Counted from the first letter of the stretch, positions 17,813 through 28,086 are shown. The stretch: DNA of 64,000 nt from Gelidibacter japonicus (GCF_010725055.1 NZ_BJKB01000003.1:124001-188000); one strand, 5' to 3'. Notes: generated from the letters alone by a model not told the origin. Numbers and translations: made by a program.

Positions 17813-18958
17813 ATGAAACAAGTTTATTTTGACAATGCGGCAACTACTCCCATCCGTGATGCTGTTATTGATCGTATGGTCGAAGTTATGCGCTCACAAT
17901 ATGGCAACGCATCATCTACGCATAGCATGGGACGTTCTGCGAAATCGTTATTGGAAAGGTCCAGAAAATCCATCGCTTCATTTTTCAATGTCAATGCTTC
18001 AGAAATCGTGTTTACTGCAGGAGGCACGGAAGCCGATAATTTGGTTTTGTATAGTGCTGTTAGAGATTTGGGGGTTACCGAAATTATCACCAGCAAATTG
18101 GAGCATCATGCCGTCTTACATACAGTAGAGCATCTTCAAAAGAAATTTGATATTGCCATTACCTACGTTAACTTACTTGACAATGGCATGATCGATTTAA
18201 CAGATCTTGAACGCCTGCTGCAATCACCAAATAAAAAACTGGTCAGCTTGATGCATGTCAACAATGAAATTGGCAATAAACTAGATCTCAAAAAGGTTGC
18301 AGAGCTTTGTAAAGCGAATGACACTTTATTTCATAGTGATACCGTGCAATCTATTGGCCATTATAAATTGGATCTACAAGCTATTCCTATCGATTTTTTG
18401 GCGGCAAGTGCCCATAAGTTCCATGGGCCAAAAGGAATTGGTTTTGCTTTTATCCGAAAAGGTTCTGGCATCAAGGCATCAATTTTTGGAGGCGAGCAGG
18501 AGCGTGGTTATCGCGCTGGTACAGAATCCATTCATAATATTGTTGGAATGGAAGAGGCTTTGAAACTAAGTTATGCCAATTTAGAAAAAGAGCGGTCACA
18601 GATTTTGGAATTAAAAACATATTTCATTGAGCGATTGAAAAGCCTATCTGCAAAAATGGCATTTAATGGCAATTGCGAAAATCTGGACGAGAGTACCTAC
18701 ACGTTGATCAATGTATGTTTGCCAATTGCACCTGAAAAAGGAGGGATGCTTCATTTTCAATTGGATTTAAAGGGTATTGCCTGCTCTAAAGGATCTGCAT
18801 GCCAGAGTGGGAGCAATCAAAACTCCCATGTACTTTCCGAAATTTTGAATGCTGAAAACCTCTTAAAACCTTCTGTTAGATTTTCATTTTCATGTTTTAA
18901 CACGAAGGAAGAAGTGGACTATGTTATTGATACCTTAAAAGACTTTGTTGAAAATTAG
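17813..18958 (+). CDS. cysteine desulfurase (NifS/IscS family)
   Basis: The 381-residue PLP enzyme begins QVYFDNAATTP, has FTAGGTEADN (residues about 67-76), the PLP lysine in ASAHKFHGPKG (Lys202), GGEQERGYRAGTE and the mobile sulfur-carrying cysteine in SKGSACQSGS (Cys330). It takes sulfur from cysteine for Fe-S clusters or thio-modification. No iscU follows, so its acceptor is unclear. A TATTTTTG box at 17785-17792 could be its -7 element. Its 3' end overlaps the CHAP gene by 14 bp. Confidence 0.9.
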   Translation: MKQVYFDNAATTPIRDAVIDRMVEVMRSQYGNASSTHSMGRSAKSLLERSRKSIASFFNVNASEIVFTAGGTEADNLVLYSAVRDLGVTEIITSKLEHHAVLHTVEHLQKKFDIAITYVNLLDNGMIDLTDLERLLQSPNKKLVSLMHVNNEIGNKLDLKKVAELCKANDTLFHSDTVQSIGHYKLDLQAIPIDFLAASAHKFHGPKGIGFAFIRKGSGIKASIFGGEQERGYRAGTESIHNIVGMEEALKLSYANLEKERSQILELKTYFIERLKSLSAKMAFNGNCENLDESTYTLINVCLPIAPEKGGMLHFQLDLKGIACSKGSACQSGSNQNSHVLSEILNAENLLKPSVRFSFSCFNTKEEVDYVIDTLKDFVEN

Positions 18959-19571
18959 CAATTATATTCTGATTCTTTTGTTTTTGGTGTCCTGCAAAAA
19001 AGGACAGGACTATCCAATGGGGCAATTCCCAGTGGCACAAGATCAAGAATCAACAAAGCCAAAAAAATATAGCGCAAAAAAAATCGGCGATACGTTGGAT
19101 GTTTTTAATGATGTTTATGTGTTTTATAATAAAAACATCGGCAATGTTTCTGGTCGAAACTTAACCAAAGAGGGTTATAATCTGGGTTTAAAATGGCAAT
19201 GTGTAGAATTTGTCAAACGCTATTATTACGACCATTTAAATCATAAGATGCCCAACAGCTACGGTCATGCGAAAGATTTTTTCAATCCCGCATTGAAGGA
19301 TAACCAAATGAATAAGGATAGAAATTTGGTGCAATTTACCAATGGCAGCACATTGAAACCCGAGGTGAATGACCTGATTGTATTTGACGGCACTATCTTG
19401 AATCAGTACGGACATGTGGCCATCATTTCTAAAGTGAACAAAAATTCGATTGAAGTGGTGCAACAGAACGTTGGTAAAGAGTCGAGGGAAGAATTTAAGC
19501 TAGGTTTTAAAAATGACAAATGGACTATCGGGGATTCTAATGTCTTGGGATGGTTGCGAAAAACTGATTGA
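18945..19571 (+). CDS. CHAP-domain amidase lipoprotein (TTG start)
   Basis: The 208-residue protein has a lipobox (FLVSC, Cys17) and a CHAP domain with catalytic Cys86 in KWQCVEFVKRYYYD and His157 in YGHVAII, a cysteine/histidine peptidoglycan amidase or endopeptidase. The first ATG in frame lies beyond the lipobox, so translation must start at a TTG (18945 or 18948). That makes it overlap the desulfurase gene by about 14 bp. Likely periplasmic cell-wall hydrolase anchored by lipid. Confidence 0.82.
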   Translation: MLKISNYILILLFLVSCKKGQDYPMGQFPVAQDQESTKPKKYSAKKIGDTLDVFNDVYVFYNKNIGNVSGRNLTKEGYNLGLKWQCVEFVKRYYYDHLNHKMPNSYGHAKDFFNPALKDNQMNKDRNLVQFTNGSTLKPEVNDLIVFDGTILNQYGHVAIISKVNKNSIEVVQQNVGKESREEFKLGFKNDKWTIGDSNVLGWLRKTD

Positions 19572-19610
19572 TAAATAGAACGTAGACCTGGCAGTTCGTT
19601 CAGCCGGGTG

Positions 19611-19621
19611 ACACTGATTTT
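19611..19621 (+). repeat. copy 1 of a degenerate intergenic repeat (ACACTGATTTT)
   Basis: GCCGGG followed by ACACTGATTTT appears in the gap after the CHAP gene. The same two blocks occur in inverted orientation at 51744-51770. The stretch 19612-19633 also contains ACTGAT/ATCAGT arms. Confidence 0.4.
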
Positions 19622-19691
19622 ATTCCCATCAGTAGATTTTAATACCCTGTGAAGCCTGCCTCGATAGAAAAGTCAATTCCTTGTAAACATC

Positions 19692-22154
19692 TCAGAACCT
19701 CATAGAAACCCTCACGTTAAACACCCGTGGACTCAAATAATTTGGAATCGCATATTGGCGTTTGCTATACACGTCTCTTACCCAAGTATTGGTAATTGAG
19801 TTTTGGACATCAAACATATTAAAGACCTCCACACCGATGGTCAGCTCTTTAAACGCGTTTTTCCACTTGGCATTATGGGTTTTGTTGCCGTCCACAATCA
19901 CATAAGAAAAGCCGACATCAGCACGCTTATAATCACGCAATCGGTTTTGGTACTCATAAGGATCGGCATAACTTGGAGAGCCTCCTGGAACGCCGGTGTT
20001 GTAAACCAAATTCAGGTACACCTTTAACTCAGGAATGTTGGGGACGTAATCTTGAAACAACACTCCAAATTTTAATCGTTGATCGGTGGGTCTTGCAATA
20101 TAGCCCTGCTTTTCAATGTTCTCTTCGGTTTTTAAATAGCCAAAACTGAACCAGGATTCGGTGCCAGGAACAAATTCACCATTCAGCCTCAAATCCACAC
20201 CGTAGGCATAAGCTTTGGCGTTATTGGTGGCACGATATCTAATTCTCACATTTTCCAAAGTGTACGGATTGACATTTGTCATATGCTTGTAGTAGGCTTC
20301 AGAAACCAACTTGAAAGGTCGGTCCCACATTTTAAAGCTGTATTCATTGCCCAAAACAAGATGCAACGATTTCTGGGCCTTCACATCTGGTCTTACTGTA
20401 CCTGAAGAATCTCTAAGTTCTCTATAAAAAGGAGGTTGGTAATACACACCGCCGGCAAGCCTGAAAAGCATGTCTTTATTCCAATCAGGTTTGATGGCAA
20501 ACTGTGCGCGAGGGCTAAAGACAGTCTGTGATTTACTTTCAATGCCATCACCGTTTACTGTCCAATTATGCGCTCTCACACCAAAATTGTAAAACACCTC
20601 ATTATTGCCCAATTCTGAACGCTTGCTCCACTGTGCATAAGCTTGAAAGCGGTCAATTTGAACATAATTGGTAGCTCTAATATTTTGAAAAGCGACTAAG
20701 GGTCCTTGGTAAGGTTGATATGGTTGGTCATTAAAAAAACCTTGTTTTGGCGGATTGATGGAAAAACCTGCAGAATCTATCACTTCCCATTCCACTAAAC
20801 GGTCCCGGATATCTTCGTGAGTATACTTTATAGACCATTCAAATGTATTATCGTCCATTTGGTAATCTCCTTTGTGCTCTATGGTCGTAATGAGAGCATC
20901 CAAATCGTTTCTGGCGTGGGTGAGTTGGGAGCCGATGCCTTCACTAAATTCGACTTCACCTAAATTTTCATCCCCAATATTACTGTTCACTTCTCCCAAA
21001 CGGTATTGTGCCAAAATATCAAAATACTCCTCTTCTGTAGTATGGTAGGTGGAAGCAATCAGTTTTAGGGTCAGATCTTCGTTGGCAAAATAATTGGCCT
21101 TAAAAGCTCCAAAATAGGTGTTATAAGCATCTTTTTCCTGGCCTTCATAATAGACCAATAAAGCCATCGGGTCCGCTAAAGTTCCAAAATTGGTCTGCCG
21201 GTTTTGTGGTTGAAAATTGTATTTATTACTTGATATATTTCCTAAAAAATCGACCTGGAATTTATCCGTAAACTTATAGGTCAAATATGTTTGTATATCA
21301 GCAAATACGGGCATTACATTACCTTCGGTTTCCAAGGAATTTAGCACCAAACTATTATCTCTATAGCGCAAGCCAATAATCCCTGATAATTTAGAGTCTT
21401 TTGATACCGCTTCTGCAGAAATACTTCCGCCTAATAAGGAAATGTCTGCATTGATGCCGAATTTTATAGGATTTCTGTAGGTGATGTCCAAAACGGATGA
21501 CAGTTTATCGCCATACTTGGCCTGAAAACCGCCAGCTGAAAAATCGACGTTTTGAACTAAATCCGTGTTGACAAAACTCAGGCCCTCTTGCTGTCCGGAT
21601 CTCACTAAAAAGGGTCTGTAGACTTCAATTTCATTGACATAAACGAGGTTTTCATCAAAATTGCCCCCTCGAACTGAATATTGTGTGCTTAATTCGTTGG
21701 AGATATTGACCCCAGGCAAGGTTTTTAAAATATTTTCCACCCCTGGTTGTGCACCTTTAATGGTACGGATCAAGGCAGGAGGGATTGTAGTCACACCTTC
21801 TACAGATTGGCGCTGGTTGCCATGAATGACTACCGTTGCAATTTGTTCGACGTTTAAATTCATCACAGGATTAAATTCTACGGTCTGCCCATTTTTAAGA
21901 TTGAATACCGCAACAATGCGTTTGTAGGCAATATGGGTGAATTCGACAGAAATATCCTTGTGAATTGAAATTTTCAACTCGTAAAAACCATTATCATTGG
22001 TTGTCGTACCTGTTTCATCAGCTTTAATACTGACGTTGGGTATGGGGATATTGGCATCATCCAAAATAATTCCTTTAATAGTCGCGGTTTGTGCCCATCC
22101 TAGAAAAGGTAATATCAATAGAATGAGGCGTACAAGGTGAAAATATGGTTTCAA
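19692..22154 (-). CDS. TonB-dependent receptor with carboxypeptidase-like N-domain (TTG start)
   Basis: The 820-residue protein has a signal peptide (LILLILPFLGWAQ), an N-terminal carboxypeptidase-regulatory-like domain (about residues 23-105), a plug domain (about 115-230 with NISNELSTQYSVRGGNFDEN) and a beta-barrel finishing in FNVRVSMRF, the usual terminal Phe. It is an outer-membrane energised transporter; the substrate is unknown and no SusD partner is present. There is no upstream ATG: an in-frame stop, which is the TAA of the M23 gene at 22167, lies five codons upstream, leaving TTG at 22154. The 12-bp spacing suggests coupling with the M23 gene. Confidence 0.88.
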   Translation of the reverse strand: MKPYFHLVRLILLILPFLGWAQTATIKGIILDDANIPIPNVSIKADETGTTTNDNGFYELKISIHKDISVEFTHIAYKRIVAVFNLKNGQTVEFNPVMNLNVEQIATVVIHGNQRQSVEGVTTIPPALIRTIKGAQPGVENILKTLPGVNISNELSTQYSVRGGNFDENLVYVNEIEVYRPFLVRSGQQEGLSFVNTDLVQNVDFSAGGFQAKYGDKLSSVLDITYRNPIKFGINADISLLGGSISAEAVSKDSKLSGIIGLRYRDNSLVLNSLETEGNVMPVFADIQTYLTYKFTDKFQVDFLGNISSNKYNFQPQNRQTNFGTLADPMALLVYYEGQEKDAYNTYFGAFKANYFANEDLTLKLIASTYHTTEEEYFDILAQYRLGEVNSNIGDENLGEVEFSEGIGSQLTHARNDLDALITTIEHKGDYQMDDNTFEWSIKYTHEDIRDRLVEWEVIDSAGFSINPPKQGFFNDQPYQPYQGPLVAFQNIRATNYVQIDRFQAYAQWSKRSELGNNEVFYNFGVRAHNWTVNGDGIESKSQTVFSPRAQFAIKPDWNKDMLFRLAGGVYYQPPFYRELRDSSGTVRPDVKAQKSLHLVLGNEYSFKMWDRPFKLVSEAYYKHMTNVNPYTLENVRIRYRATNNAKAYAYGVDLRLNGEFVPGTESWFSFGYLKTEENIEKQGYIARPTDQRLKFGVLFQDYVPNIPELKVYLNLVYNTGVPGGSPSYADPYEYQNRLRDYKRADVGFSYVIVDGNKTHNAKWKNAFKELTIGVEVFNMFDVQNSITNTWVRDVYSKRQYAIPNYLSPRVFNVRVSMRF

Positions 22155-22166
22155 ATGGTTGGTGTT

Positions 22167-23855
22167 TTATTTTCTAAAAAAGGTGGCTTCAAATGTAGAA
22201 CTATTTCCAACATTATCCGTGACAACAAGTTTCAATTCGTTTTTAGTATCGTTAACCACATTGTCATTAAAATCGAAGGTCAAGGTATTGGTTTTATATT
22301 CATACTCCATTAAAACCCATTTGCCGTTAATGGTGGCCCTGTAATTACTGATTCCCGAAAGATCATCTGTGATTTTAAATTTAAGATAGCGGTAATTGCT
22401 CAACCATTTTTTATCCTGAAAATTAAGAGCAGAAATTTTTGGGCCTTGGGTATCCATTACCAAGGCGTAGGTTCCTAAAGCATTTGACGATGCTGTCAAT
22501 ATCTTGTTCTCAAGTCGTTTTGTGTTGAGGTAACTCGGGTATTGTTTGTTTCCAATAAGTTCTGCTATATAGAGCTTGTCTATATCTGAATCTTTATAAT
22601 TACTGACATCATATTGTATGGTCACATTCTTTTGAAGCGGGATAATATCCTTATGCAGATAAACAGTGTCATTACTTACCTTAAAATCTATAAAAGCATC
22701 TTCATAAAAGCTGTTTGCAGGAATAAAAACGTTGACATTTTTTTCGTTTAGATTGGTAGGTTGCTCTGCAAAAATATAAGTCTTGTTGGTATTATCTACA
22801 GACAAAGGTGGTTTTGACATTTTTTTCCCATTAATAGGTACTGTTACCCATGTTTCGTTGCCGTGGAAATCCGTAATTCTAATTTTATACACTGAAGCCG
22901 TGCTGTCTGCCACTTTAACATAGCCATCATTGTCAAGATCTTTATAGAGGCTAAGAACATTTCCTTTTTCTACAAACAGTTTTTGGATTCTACTTCGTCT
23001 TGTTTTATAGAGTTCATAATCAAGGAACCTGTTGATATGTCGTGTTTCACTGAATGAAAATCGGTTAAAATCCATTTCAAACTTTTTATGACCATTAAAA
23101 AAAGTCTGCAACCCATTGATGCCATTTTGATTGACCGCTAAATCCTGTTGGTCGTAGCTAATAACGCCAAATCCTATGGTGCCGTAAGCATCGATACTTT
23201 CTACATTGTAATCTTTGTTTTTGTTTCGGATAAGACGAAGTTCGACTCGCCCGTTTTTGCCATTTACAAATGAGTTTTCGTCTTTGGTGTAAGCGTAAAT
23301 GCCAGAAACGAATGGAGGTTTCCTATCTTGGACATCCAAACCAAAAAGTAATGGATTAATGGTTCGCTCTTGTTGGTCGCGGATTTCAAAATGCAAATGT
23401 GGCCCGCCAGAGCTCCCCGTATTTCCAGAGTAGGCAATTATCTCGTCGGCATTGACTTTCAACTCATCAACGGCAGGAAACATTTCAACCTCGTAGGATT
23501 CTTGTTGGTATTGCTTAGCTTTAACATAAGCCTCGATGGTGGGCGCATAACTTGACAAATGGCCATATACACTGGTATAACCATTAGGATGGGTGATATA
23601 GATGACTTTTCCATAGCCATAATGCGATACTTTGATGCGACTCACATAGCCTTCGGCAATGGTATAAATATTAAGACCTTCCCTTTGTTGGGTTTTAATA
23701 TCGAGTCCAGCATGAAAATGATTGGTACGCAACTCCGCAAAAGTACCCGAAGGAATTATTGGGATATCCAATGGACTTCTAAAATAATCAGTCGGATATT
23801 CCACTTGGGAGAAAGCAAACGTCGATAGAAAGAGGGAAACATAAAGAAATTTCAT
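22167..23855 (-). CDS. M23 family metallopeptidase (LytM-like)
   Basis: The 562-residue exported protein (signal FLYVSLFLSTFAFSQ) has an N-terminal M23 domain: HFHAGLDI (metal His/Asp, about residues 47-54), YGHLSSYAP, and GPHLHFEIRD (second metal His, about 153-162). The remaining 400 residues form beta-rich domains of unknown fold that may bind cell-surface polymer. M23 enzymes cut peptidoglycan cross-bridges or regulate division. It is followed by the TonB receptor 12 bp downstream. Confidence 0.88.
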   Translation of the reverse strand: MKFLYVSLFLSTFAFSQVEYPTDYFRSPLDIPIIPSGTFAELRTNHFHAGLDIKTQQREGLNIYTIAEGYVSRIKVSHYGYGKVIYITHPNGYTSVYGHLSSYAPTIEAYVKAKQYQQESYEVEMFPAVDELKVNADEIIAYSGNTGSSGGPHLHFEIRDQQERTINPLLFGLDVQDRKPPFVSGIYAYTKDENSFVNGKNGRVELRLIRNKNKDYNVESIDAYGTIGFGVISYDQQDLAVNQNGINGLQTFFNGHKKFEMDFNRFSFSETRHINRFLDYELYKTRRSRIQKLFVEKGNVLSLYKDLDNDGYVKVADSTASVYKIRITDFHGNETWVTVPINGKKMSKPPLSVDNTNKTYIFAEQPTNLNEKNVNVFIPANSFYEDAFIDFKVSNDTVYLHKDIIPLQKNVTIQYDVSNYKDSDIDKLYIAELIGNKQYPSYLNTKRLENKILTASSNALGTYALVMDTQGPKISALNFQDKKWLSNYRYLKFKITDDLSGISNYRATINGKWVLMEYEYKTNTLTFDFNDNVVNDTKNELKLVVTDNVGNSSTFEATFFRK

Positions 23856-24075
23856 AGCATTATTTGAAAGGCTAAAAATATTAAAAAGTACTTAAAGCGC
23901 CTAAAGTTATGATGACTTAAAGTAAGAAGTTCTGAAAGTTGTTTTGTTTGATGAGCAAGTGAATACAGATCAACTTGTTTTTGTCATTTTAGCAATACGA
24001 TTGACGTGGATTTGAAGTGCTTAGGGCGTTTTATCTCACGAATGACTTATTTTTTCAAAATTTATGATAAAACAA

Positions 24076-24106
24076 TTGTGATTTTTGTTTATGTATGTTA
24101 ACTTTG
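24076..24106 (+). promoter_or_regulatory. Bacteroidetes-type promoter for the zapA operon
   Basis: TTG at 24076-24078, a 20-bp spacer and TAACTTTG at 24099-24106 match the -33/-7 consensus (TTTG, N19-21, TAnnTTTG). The start of transcription would be about 24113, some 18 nt before the ATG at 24131. Confidence 0.65.
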
Positions 24107-24130
24107 TTTCATCAGTATTGAAATTTGTAA

Positions 24131-24421
24131 ATGAGTAAAGTTGAAGATATTGTTGATTCTTTAGAGAATAAAATCAGCAAAGTTTTACATAAACAAGAGG
24201 TTTTAAAGCAAACCAATGAGAAACTTTCTGAAGAATTGGCCAGTTACCAACAGAAAATTATTCAGCAGCAAGAAGAATTGAGTTCTTGGGTTGAAAAATA
24301 TGAGGCCCTCAAAATTGCAAATTCAATGTTGGGCAGTGATGAAAATAAACGAGAGACAAAGCTCAAGATAAATACATTAATAAAAGATATAGATCATTGT
24401 ATAGCACAATTATCTCAATAA
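24131..24421 (+). CDS. short coiled-coil protein upstream of zapA
   Basis: The 96-residue protein is almost entirely heptad-patterned coiled coil (about residues 3-65: VEDIVDSLENKISKVL and onwards), charged, without signal peptide or membrane segment. Its size and location beside zapA suggest a division-associated coiled coil analogous to ZapB, but I see no direct family motif. It starts the operon with zapA 17 bp downstream. Confidence 0.7.
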   Translation: MSKVEDIVDSLENKISKVLHKQEVLKQTNEKLSEELASYQQKIIQQQEELSSWVEKYEALKIANSMLGSDENKRETKLKINTLIKDIDHCIAQLSQ

Positions 24422-24438
24422 TGTAAGTGTAGTATTCA

Positions 24439-24732
24439 ATGTCAGAACAGCTAAAAATTAAGCTTTCCATAGCTAACAGGGTATATCCCTTAACAATTGC
24501 ACCTGAACAGGAAGAAGGATTGCGAAAAGCTGCTAAGAAAATTGAATCTATGATCAGTCAATTTGAGCAAAATTATTCCGTAAGGGACAAGCAAGATGTT
24601 TTAGCCATGTGTGCTTTACAGTTTGCTTCCCAGGTGGAACAAAAAATGATAGATAAAGACCATGTCAGTGAAGAAGTCACAAATAGATTAACCGCTTTAG
24701 ACGATCTTCTTCATTCACATTTAAGCTCTTAA
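24439..24732 (+). CDS. zapA: cell division protein ZapA
   Basis: The 97-residue protein shows the ZapA pattern: KIKLSIANRVYPLTIAPEQEEGLRKAA-like N-terminal strand-helix part followed by a long C-terminal helix (QDVLAMCALQFASQVEQ). ZapA binds FtsZ and bundles filaments at the division ring. It is cotranscribed with a coiled-coil gene and followed by the structured RNA at 24750-24928, the same neighbourhood as 6S RNA behind zapA in other bacteria. Confidence 0.85.
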   Translation: MSEQLKIKLSIANRVYPLTIAPEQEEGLRKAAKKIESMISQFEQNYSVRDKQDVLAMCALQFASQVEQKMIDKDHVSEEVTNRLTALDDLLHSHLSS

Positions 24733-24749
24733 CGTTCTTTTAAATAAAT

Positions 24750-24928
24750 AGGTTACTGCCTACATTAGTTATTTTTTTTGATAAACTCAACGTTAATTCT
24801 TTAAAAAGGGTGAGTTTAAGTTGTAAAATCGAGCTGCCTTTGAGCAGATTTTTGATCAGCTTGTTAGCCCTAAACTTGTTTTTAAGGGGTTTATACAAAA
24901 TTCGAAACTGATGTAGGCTTTTTTTTTT
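24750..24928 (+). ncRNA. ssrS: probable 6S-type RNA (6S-Flavo-like)
   Basis: The 297-bp gap between zapA and rny holds a long closing stem: GCCTACATTAGT (24758-24769) pairs with ACTGATGTAGGC (24907-24918) with one G-U pair, directly followed by ten T residues. Inside are TAAACTCA/TGAGTTTA (8-bp arms) and CTGC-CTTTGA-GCAG. The rod-like shape, about 170-nt length, terminator and zapA neighbourhood fit 6S RNA, which binds RNA polymerase. Identity with the known flavobacterial 6S family rests on my recollection, not on a covariance search. Confidence 0.65.
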
Positions 24929-25029
24929 GGCTAAACGATACCTCATTTTTGATGGGTGTTTGGTCGAACTGATTCCGTCTTATCGCGGGATATTTGAATT
25001 ATTTCAAATTTTTTTAAACTAAACTAAAC

Positions 25030-26607
25030 ATGGAAACGGATACAATTTTAATAATTGTTAGTTGCTCAGCATTGGGCATATTGCTGGGATATATTATAGC
25101 AAAGGCACTTGAAAAGAACAATGCTTCAAAAATAATCAAAAATGCAAAGGAAGAATCAAACTCAATAATAAGACAAGCCAATGCCGAAGGAGAGGCTATT
25201 AAAAAGGACAAGCTTCTTCAGGCAAAGGAAAAATTCATTGAATTAAAATCAGAGCACGAAAAAATTATTCTTGCCCGTGATAAAAAACTGGCAGAAGCCG
25301 AAAAAAGGACGCGTGACAAAGAATCTCAAGTGTCCAATGAACTTGCTAAAAACAAAAGGCTATCGCAAGAAATTGAGGAGAAGATCAAGGATTATGATTT
25401 CCGACTGGAATTTTTAGAGAAAAGGAAGGAAGAAGTCGATAAGGCACATAAGAGCCAGATCAGACAACTTGAGGTAATCTCAGCCTTATCAGCTGAGGAG
25501 GCTAAATCTCAACTTATAGAATCCCTTAGACAAGAAGCCAAGTCTGATGCTATGGCTTATATTCAAGAAACCGTTGAAGAAGCTAAACTAACGGCACAAC
25601 AAGAAGCTAAGAAAATTATTATTAACACCATACAGCGTATTGGCACGGAAGAAGCCATTGACAATTGTGTTTCGGTATTTAACATTGAATCTGATGATGT
25701 TAAAGGCCGTATCATTGGTCGTGAAGGGCGAAATATTCGAGCTATCGAAGCCGCAACTGGTGTTGAAATTATTGTGGACGACACGCCAGAAGCTATCATT
25801 TTATCCTGTTTTGATTCTGTAAGACGTGAAGTAGCGCGCTTGTCACTTCATAAATTGGTGACCGATGGAAGAATCCATCCGGCTAAAATTGAAGAGGTAG
25901 TCCAGAAAACACAAAAGCAGATAGAACAGGAGATTATCGAGGTTGGAAAACGCACGGTTATCGATTTGGGAATTCATGGATTACATCCAGAATTGATCAA
26001 ACTGGTGGGACGAATGAAATACCGTTCCTCATACGGTCAGAACTTATTACAGCATTCACGTGAGGTAGCAAAACTTTGTGGCGTGATGGCTGCAGAACTA
26101 GGATTAAATCCGAAAATAGCAAAACGTGCTGGACTGCTTCATGATATTGGAAAAGTTCCTGATTCTGAAGTCGACATGGAAACGCCTCACGCCATCCTAG
26201 GAATGCAATGGGCGGAGAAATATGGTGAAAAACCAGAAGTATGCAATGCTATTGGAGCGCATCACGATGAAATCGAGATGACCACCTTACTCGCGCCAAT
26301 CATCCAAGTGTGTGATGCCATCTCTGGAGCAAGACCAGGCGCAAGACGTCAGGTTTTGGATTCTTATATCCAACGATTGAAAGATCTGGAAGATGTGGCC
26401 TTTGGGTTTAATGGTGTAAATAAGGCATATGCTATCCAAGCAGGACGTGAATTAAGAGTGATGGTTGAAAGTGATCGTGTTTCTGATGAGCAGGCAGCTA
26501 ATCTGTCTTTTGAGATTTCTCAGAAAATTCAAACGGATATGACATATCCAGGACAGGTTAAAGTAACTGTAATACGCGAAACAAGAGCAATCAATATTGC
26601 AAAATAA
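25030..26607 (+). CDS. rny: ribonuclease Y
   Basis: The 525-residue endoribonuclease has an N-terminal membrane anchor ([20 protein letters not shown]), a long coiled coil (about residues 30-190), a KH domain ([20 protein letters not shown], about 218-237) and an HD domain with [13 protein letters not shown] (about 372-384). RNase Y initiates mRNA decay at the membrane. Slightly over-long upstream spacing contains the structured RNA. A strong terminator follows at 26627-26655. Confidence 0.95.
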   Translation: METDTILIIVSCSALGILLGYIIAKALEKNNASKIIKNAKEESNSIIRQANAEGEAIKKDKLLQAKEKFIELKSEHEKIILARDKKLAEAEKRTRDKESQVSNELAKNKRLSQEIEEKIKDYDFRLEFLEKRKEEVDKAHKSQIRQLEVISALSAEEAKSQLIESLRQEAKSDAMAYIQETVEEAKLTAQQEAKKIIINTIQRIGTEEAIDNCVSVFNIESDDVKGRIIGREGRNIRAIEAATGVEIIVDDTPEAIILSCFDSVRREVARLSLHKLVTDGRIHPAKIEEVVQKTQKQIEQEIIEVGKRTVIDLGIHGLHPELIKLVGRMKYRSSYGQNLLQHSREVAKLCGVMAAELGLNPKIAKRAGLLHDIGKVPDSEVDMETPHAILGMQWAEKYGEKPEVCNAIGAHHDEIEMTTLLAPIIQVCDAISGARPGARRQVLDSYIQRLKDLEDVAFGFNGVNKAYAIQAGRELRVMVESDRVSDEQAANLSFEISQKIQTDMTYPGQVKVTVIRETRAINIAK

Positions 26608-26626
26608 AGTATATTAAAATAAATTG

Positions 26627-26655
26627 AAAGAGTCTGGCGGCATGTCAGACTCTTT
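26627..26655. terminator. terminator after rny
   Basis: AAAGAGTCTG and CAGACTCTTT form perfect 10-bp arms around a 9-nt loop, with T-rich sequence after. The hairpin overlaps the last codons of the convergent histidine kinase gene. Confidence 0.8.
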
Positions 26656-27787
26656 TGTTTTTGGCGTAAATTGTAAAAGAAGTGCCTACACCTACTTTAC
26701 TATCTACTGTAATACGACCTCCAAAACTTTCAATTTGATTCTTTATTAGATAAAGACCTATGCCTTCTGAATCATTATTATGATGGAAAGTTTTGTACAA
26801 TCCAAAAATATCATCGCCATATTTCTCCAAATCAATTCCCATCCCATTATCTGATATAATAAGTTTGAATTCCTGTTTGTCGTAAGCACAATCAATTGAA
26901 ATCACAGGATCTCTATCTGGGTGTTTATATTTAATCGCATTGGACAATAGGTTTTGAATGATGCTTTCAAAATAAGAGTTGTTATAATACAGGAATAACT
27001 TTTTGCTGATATTGTTGTGTATCGTTGCATTGTTTTCTGAAATCACATAATGAAGAAGATCGAGAATATGGTTGATTTCCTTGGCAATAAATATTTTTTT
27101 AACCTCTTTGGATTTACTGTTCTGTACGTGTACAACCTCATTTAGATTGGCGATGGTCTTTGTTAAACATTGAGAAAGCGTTTTTAAGTGCCCCATAATT
27201 TCTTCCTTTTCGTTCGGATCATCGGATTCATAATAAAAGTCCATTAGGCTTTCAAAATTAGCTGTGTGCTGTTTGAGGTTGTGCGTCACTATGTAGGCAA
27301 AATTCTTAAGCTTATTGTTGTGCTCGGTTGCAATAATCAGAGCGTCATTGACAGATTGCTCCTGTTGTTTTTGTGTAGTGATATCGATGTGCGTTCCAAT
27401 GATTCTTTTGGGGGCATTGTCTTCATCCCATTCTACAATCCTTCCTCGATCGCGTATCCACTTATATGAACCGTCATCACACAGCACGCGGTGTTCATTT
27501 TCATACATAGGCTTCAGACCCTTTAAATGATCTTGAAAATCTTGAAAGTATTTCTCTTTATCTTCGGGGTGGACTCTATTATTCCATGCGTTGACATCAT
27601 TTCCAAAAAACGGATCTGAAACACCAAGTATTTTCTTTGAGCCTTCTGAAAAGTAAACACGATTTAAAGCTGCATCAAATTCCCACATGCCTATACCGGA
27701 ATACTCGAGAGCTAATTGCCATTTGAGATCATCCACAAAGGTTGAATTTAAGTTGAGTTTTGGTAATCCCGATCTAAGTGAAGTCAT
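26645..27787 (-). CDS. PAS-domain sensor histidine kinase (soluble)
   Basis: The 380-residue protein has no membrane segment. An N-terminal PAS-3 fold domain (about residues 20-140, GTHIDITTQKQ at its end) is followed by a dimerisation/phospho-acceptor helix pair with His169 in AYIVTHNLKQHT. The HATPase domain follows with NLLSNAIKYKHPDRDP (N-box), ISDNGMGIDL (G1) and EGIGLYLIKNQIESFGG (G2). No response regulator is adjacent. Likely an orphan cytosolic sensor; signal unknown. Confidence 0.88.
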   Translation of the reverse strand: MTSLRSGLPKLNLNSTFVDDLKWQLALEYSGIGMWEFDAALNRVYFSEGSKKILGVSDPFFGNDVNAWNNRVHPEDKEKYFQDFQDHLKGLKPMYENEHRVLCDDGSYKWIRDRGRIVEWDEDNAPKRIIGTHIDITTQKQQEQSVNDALIIATEHNNKLKNFAYIVTHNLKQHTANFESLMDFYYESDDPNEKEEIMGHLKTLSQCLTKTIANLNEVVHVQNSKSKEVKKIFIAKEINHILDLLHYVISENNATIHNNISKKLFLYYNNSYFESIIQNLLSNAIKYKHPDRDPVISIDCAYDKQEFKLIISDNGMGIDLEKYGDDIFGLYKTFHHNNDSEGIGLYLIKNQIESFGGRITVDSKVGVGTSFTIYAKNKRV

Positions 27788-28086
27788 ATCTATAGATTTA
27801 GTTTTAAAACTACTTAAGGTTGTTAACCAACTTTGTGGGGAAGTTTGGCTGACCTTTAAAATGCTATTAAAGACTTTTGTCAGGGAACTATAACTAAAGT
27901 TATGAAATTTTTTACAGTTATTAAAATATTTTTAGCAGGCTTGACCATATAAGTCCTACGAGTAGATGATTTTTTAAGGATCCAACGGTTTGTTTCAAAC
28001 AATATTGATTGAATAATGTGCAGTTTAGACAAGAATTGAGCACAAGAATTTTCAGATAGGGGTTGGCAAATAACATATGAATTGTG

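Noticed and set aside
24740-24946. Possible 68-residue minus-strand protein across the zapA-rny gap
   Set aside because: It coincides with the long-range stem and T tract of the probable 6S RNA, has very basic low-complexity composition and no start context.
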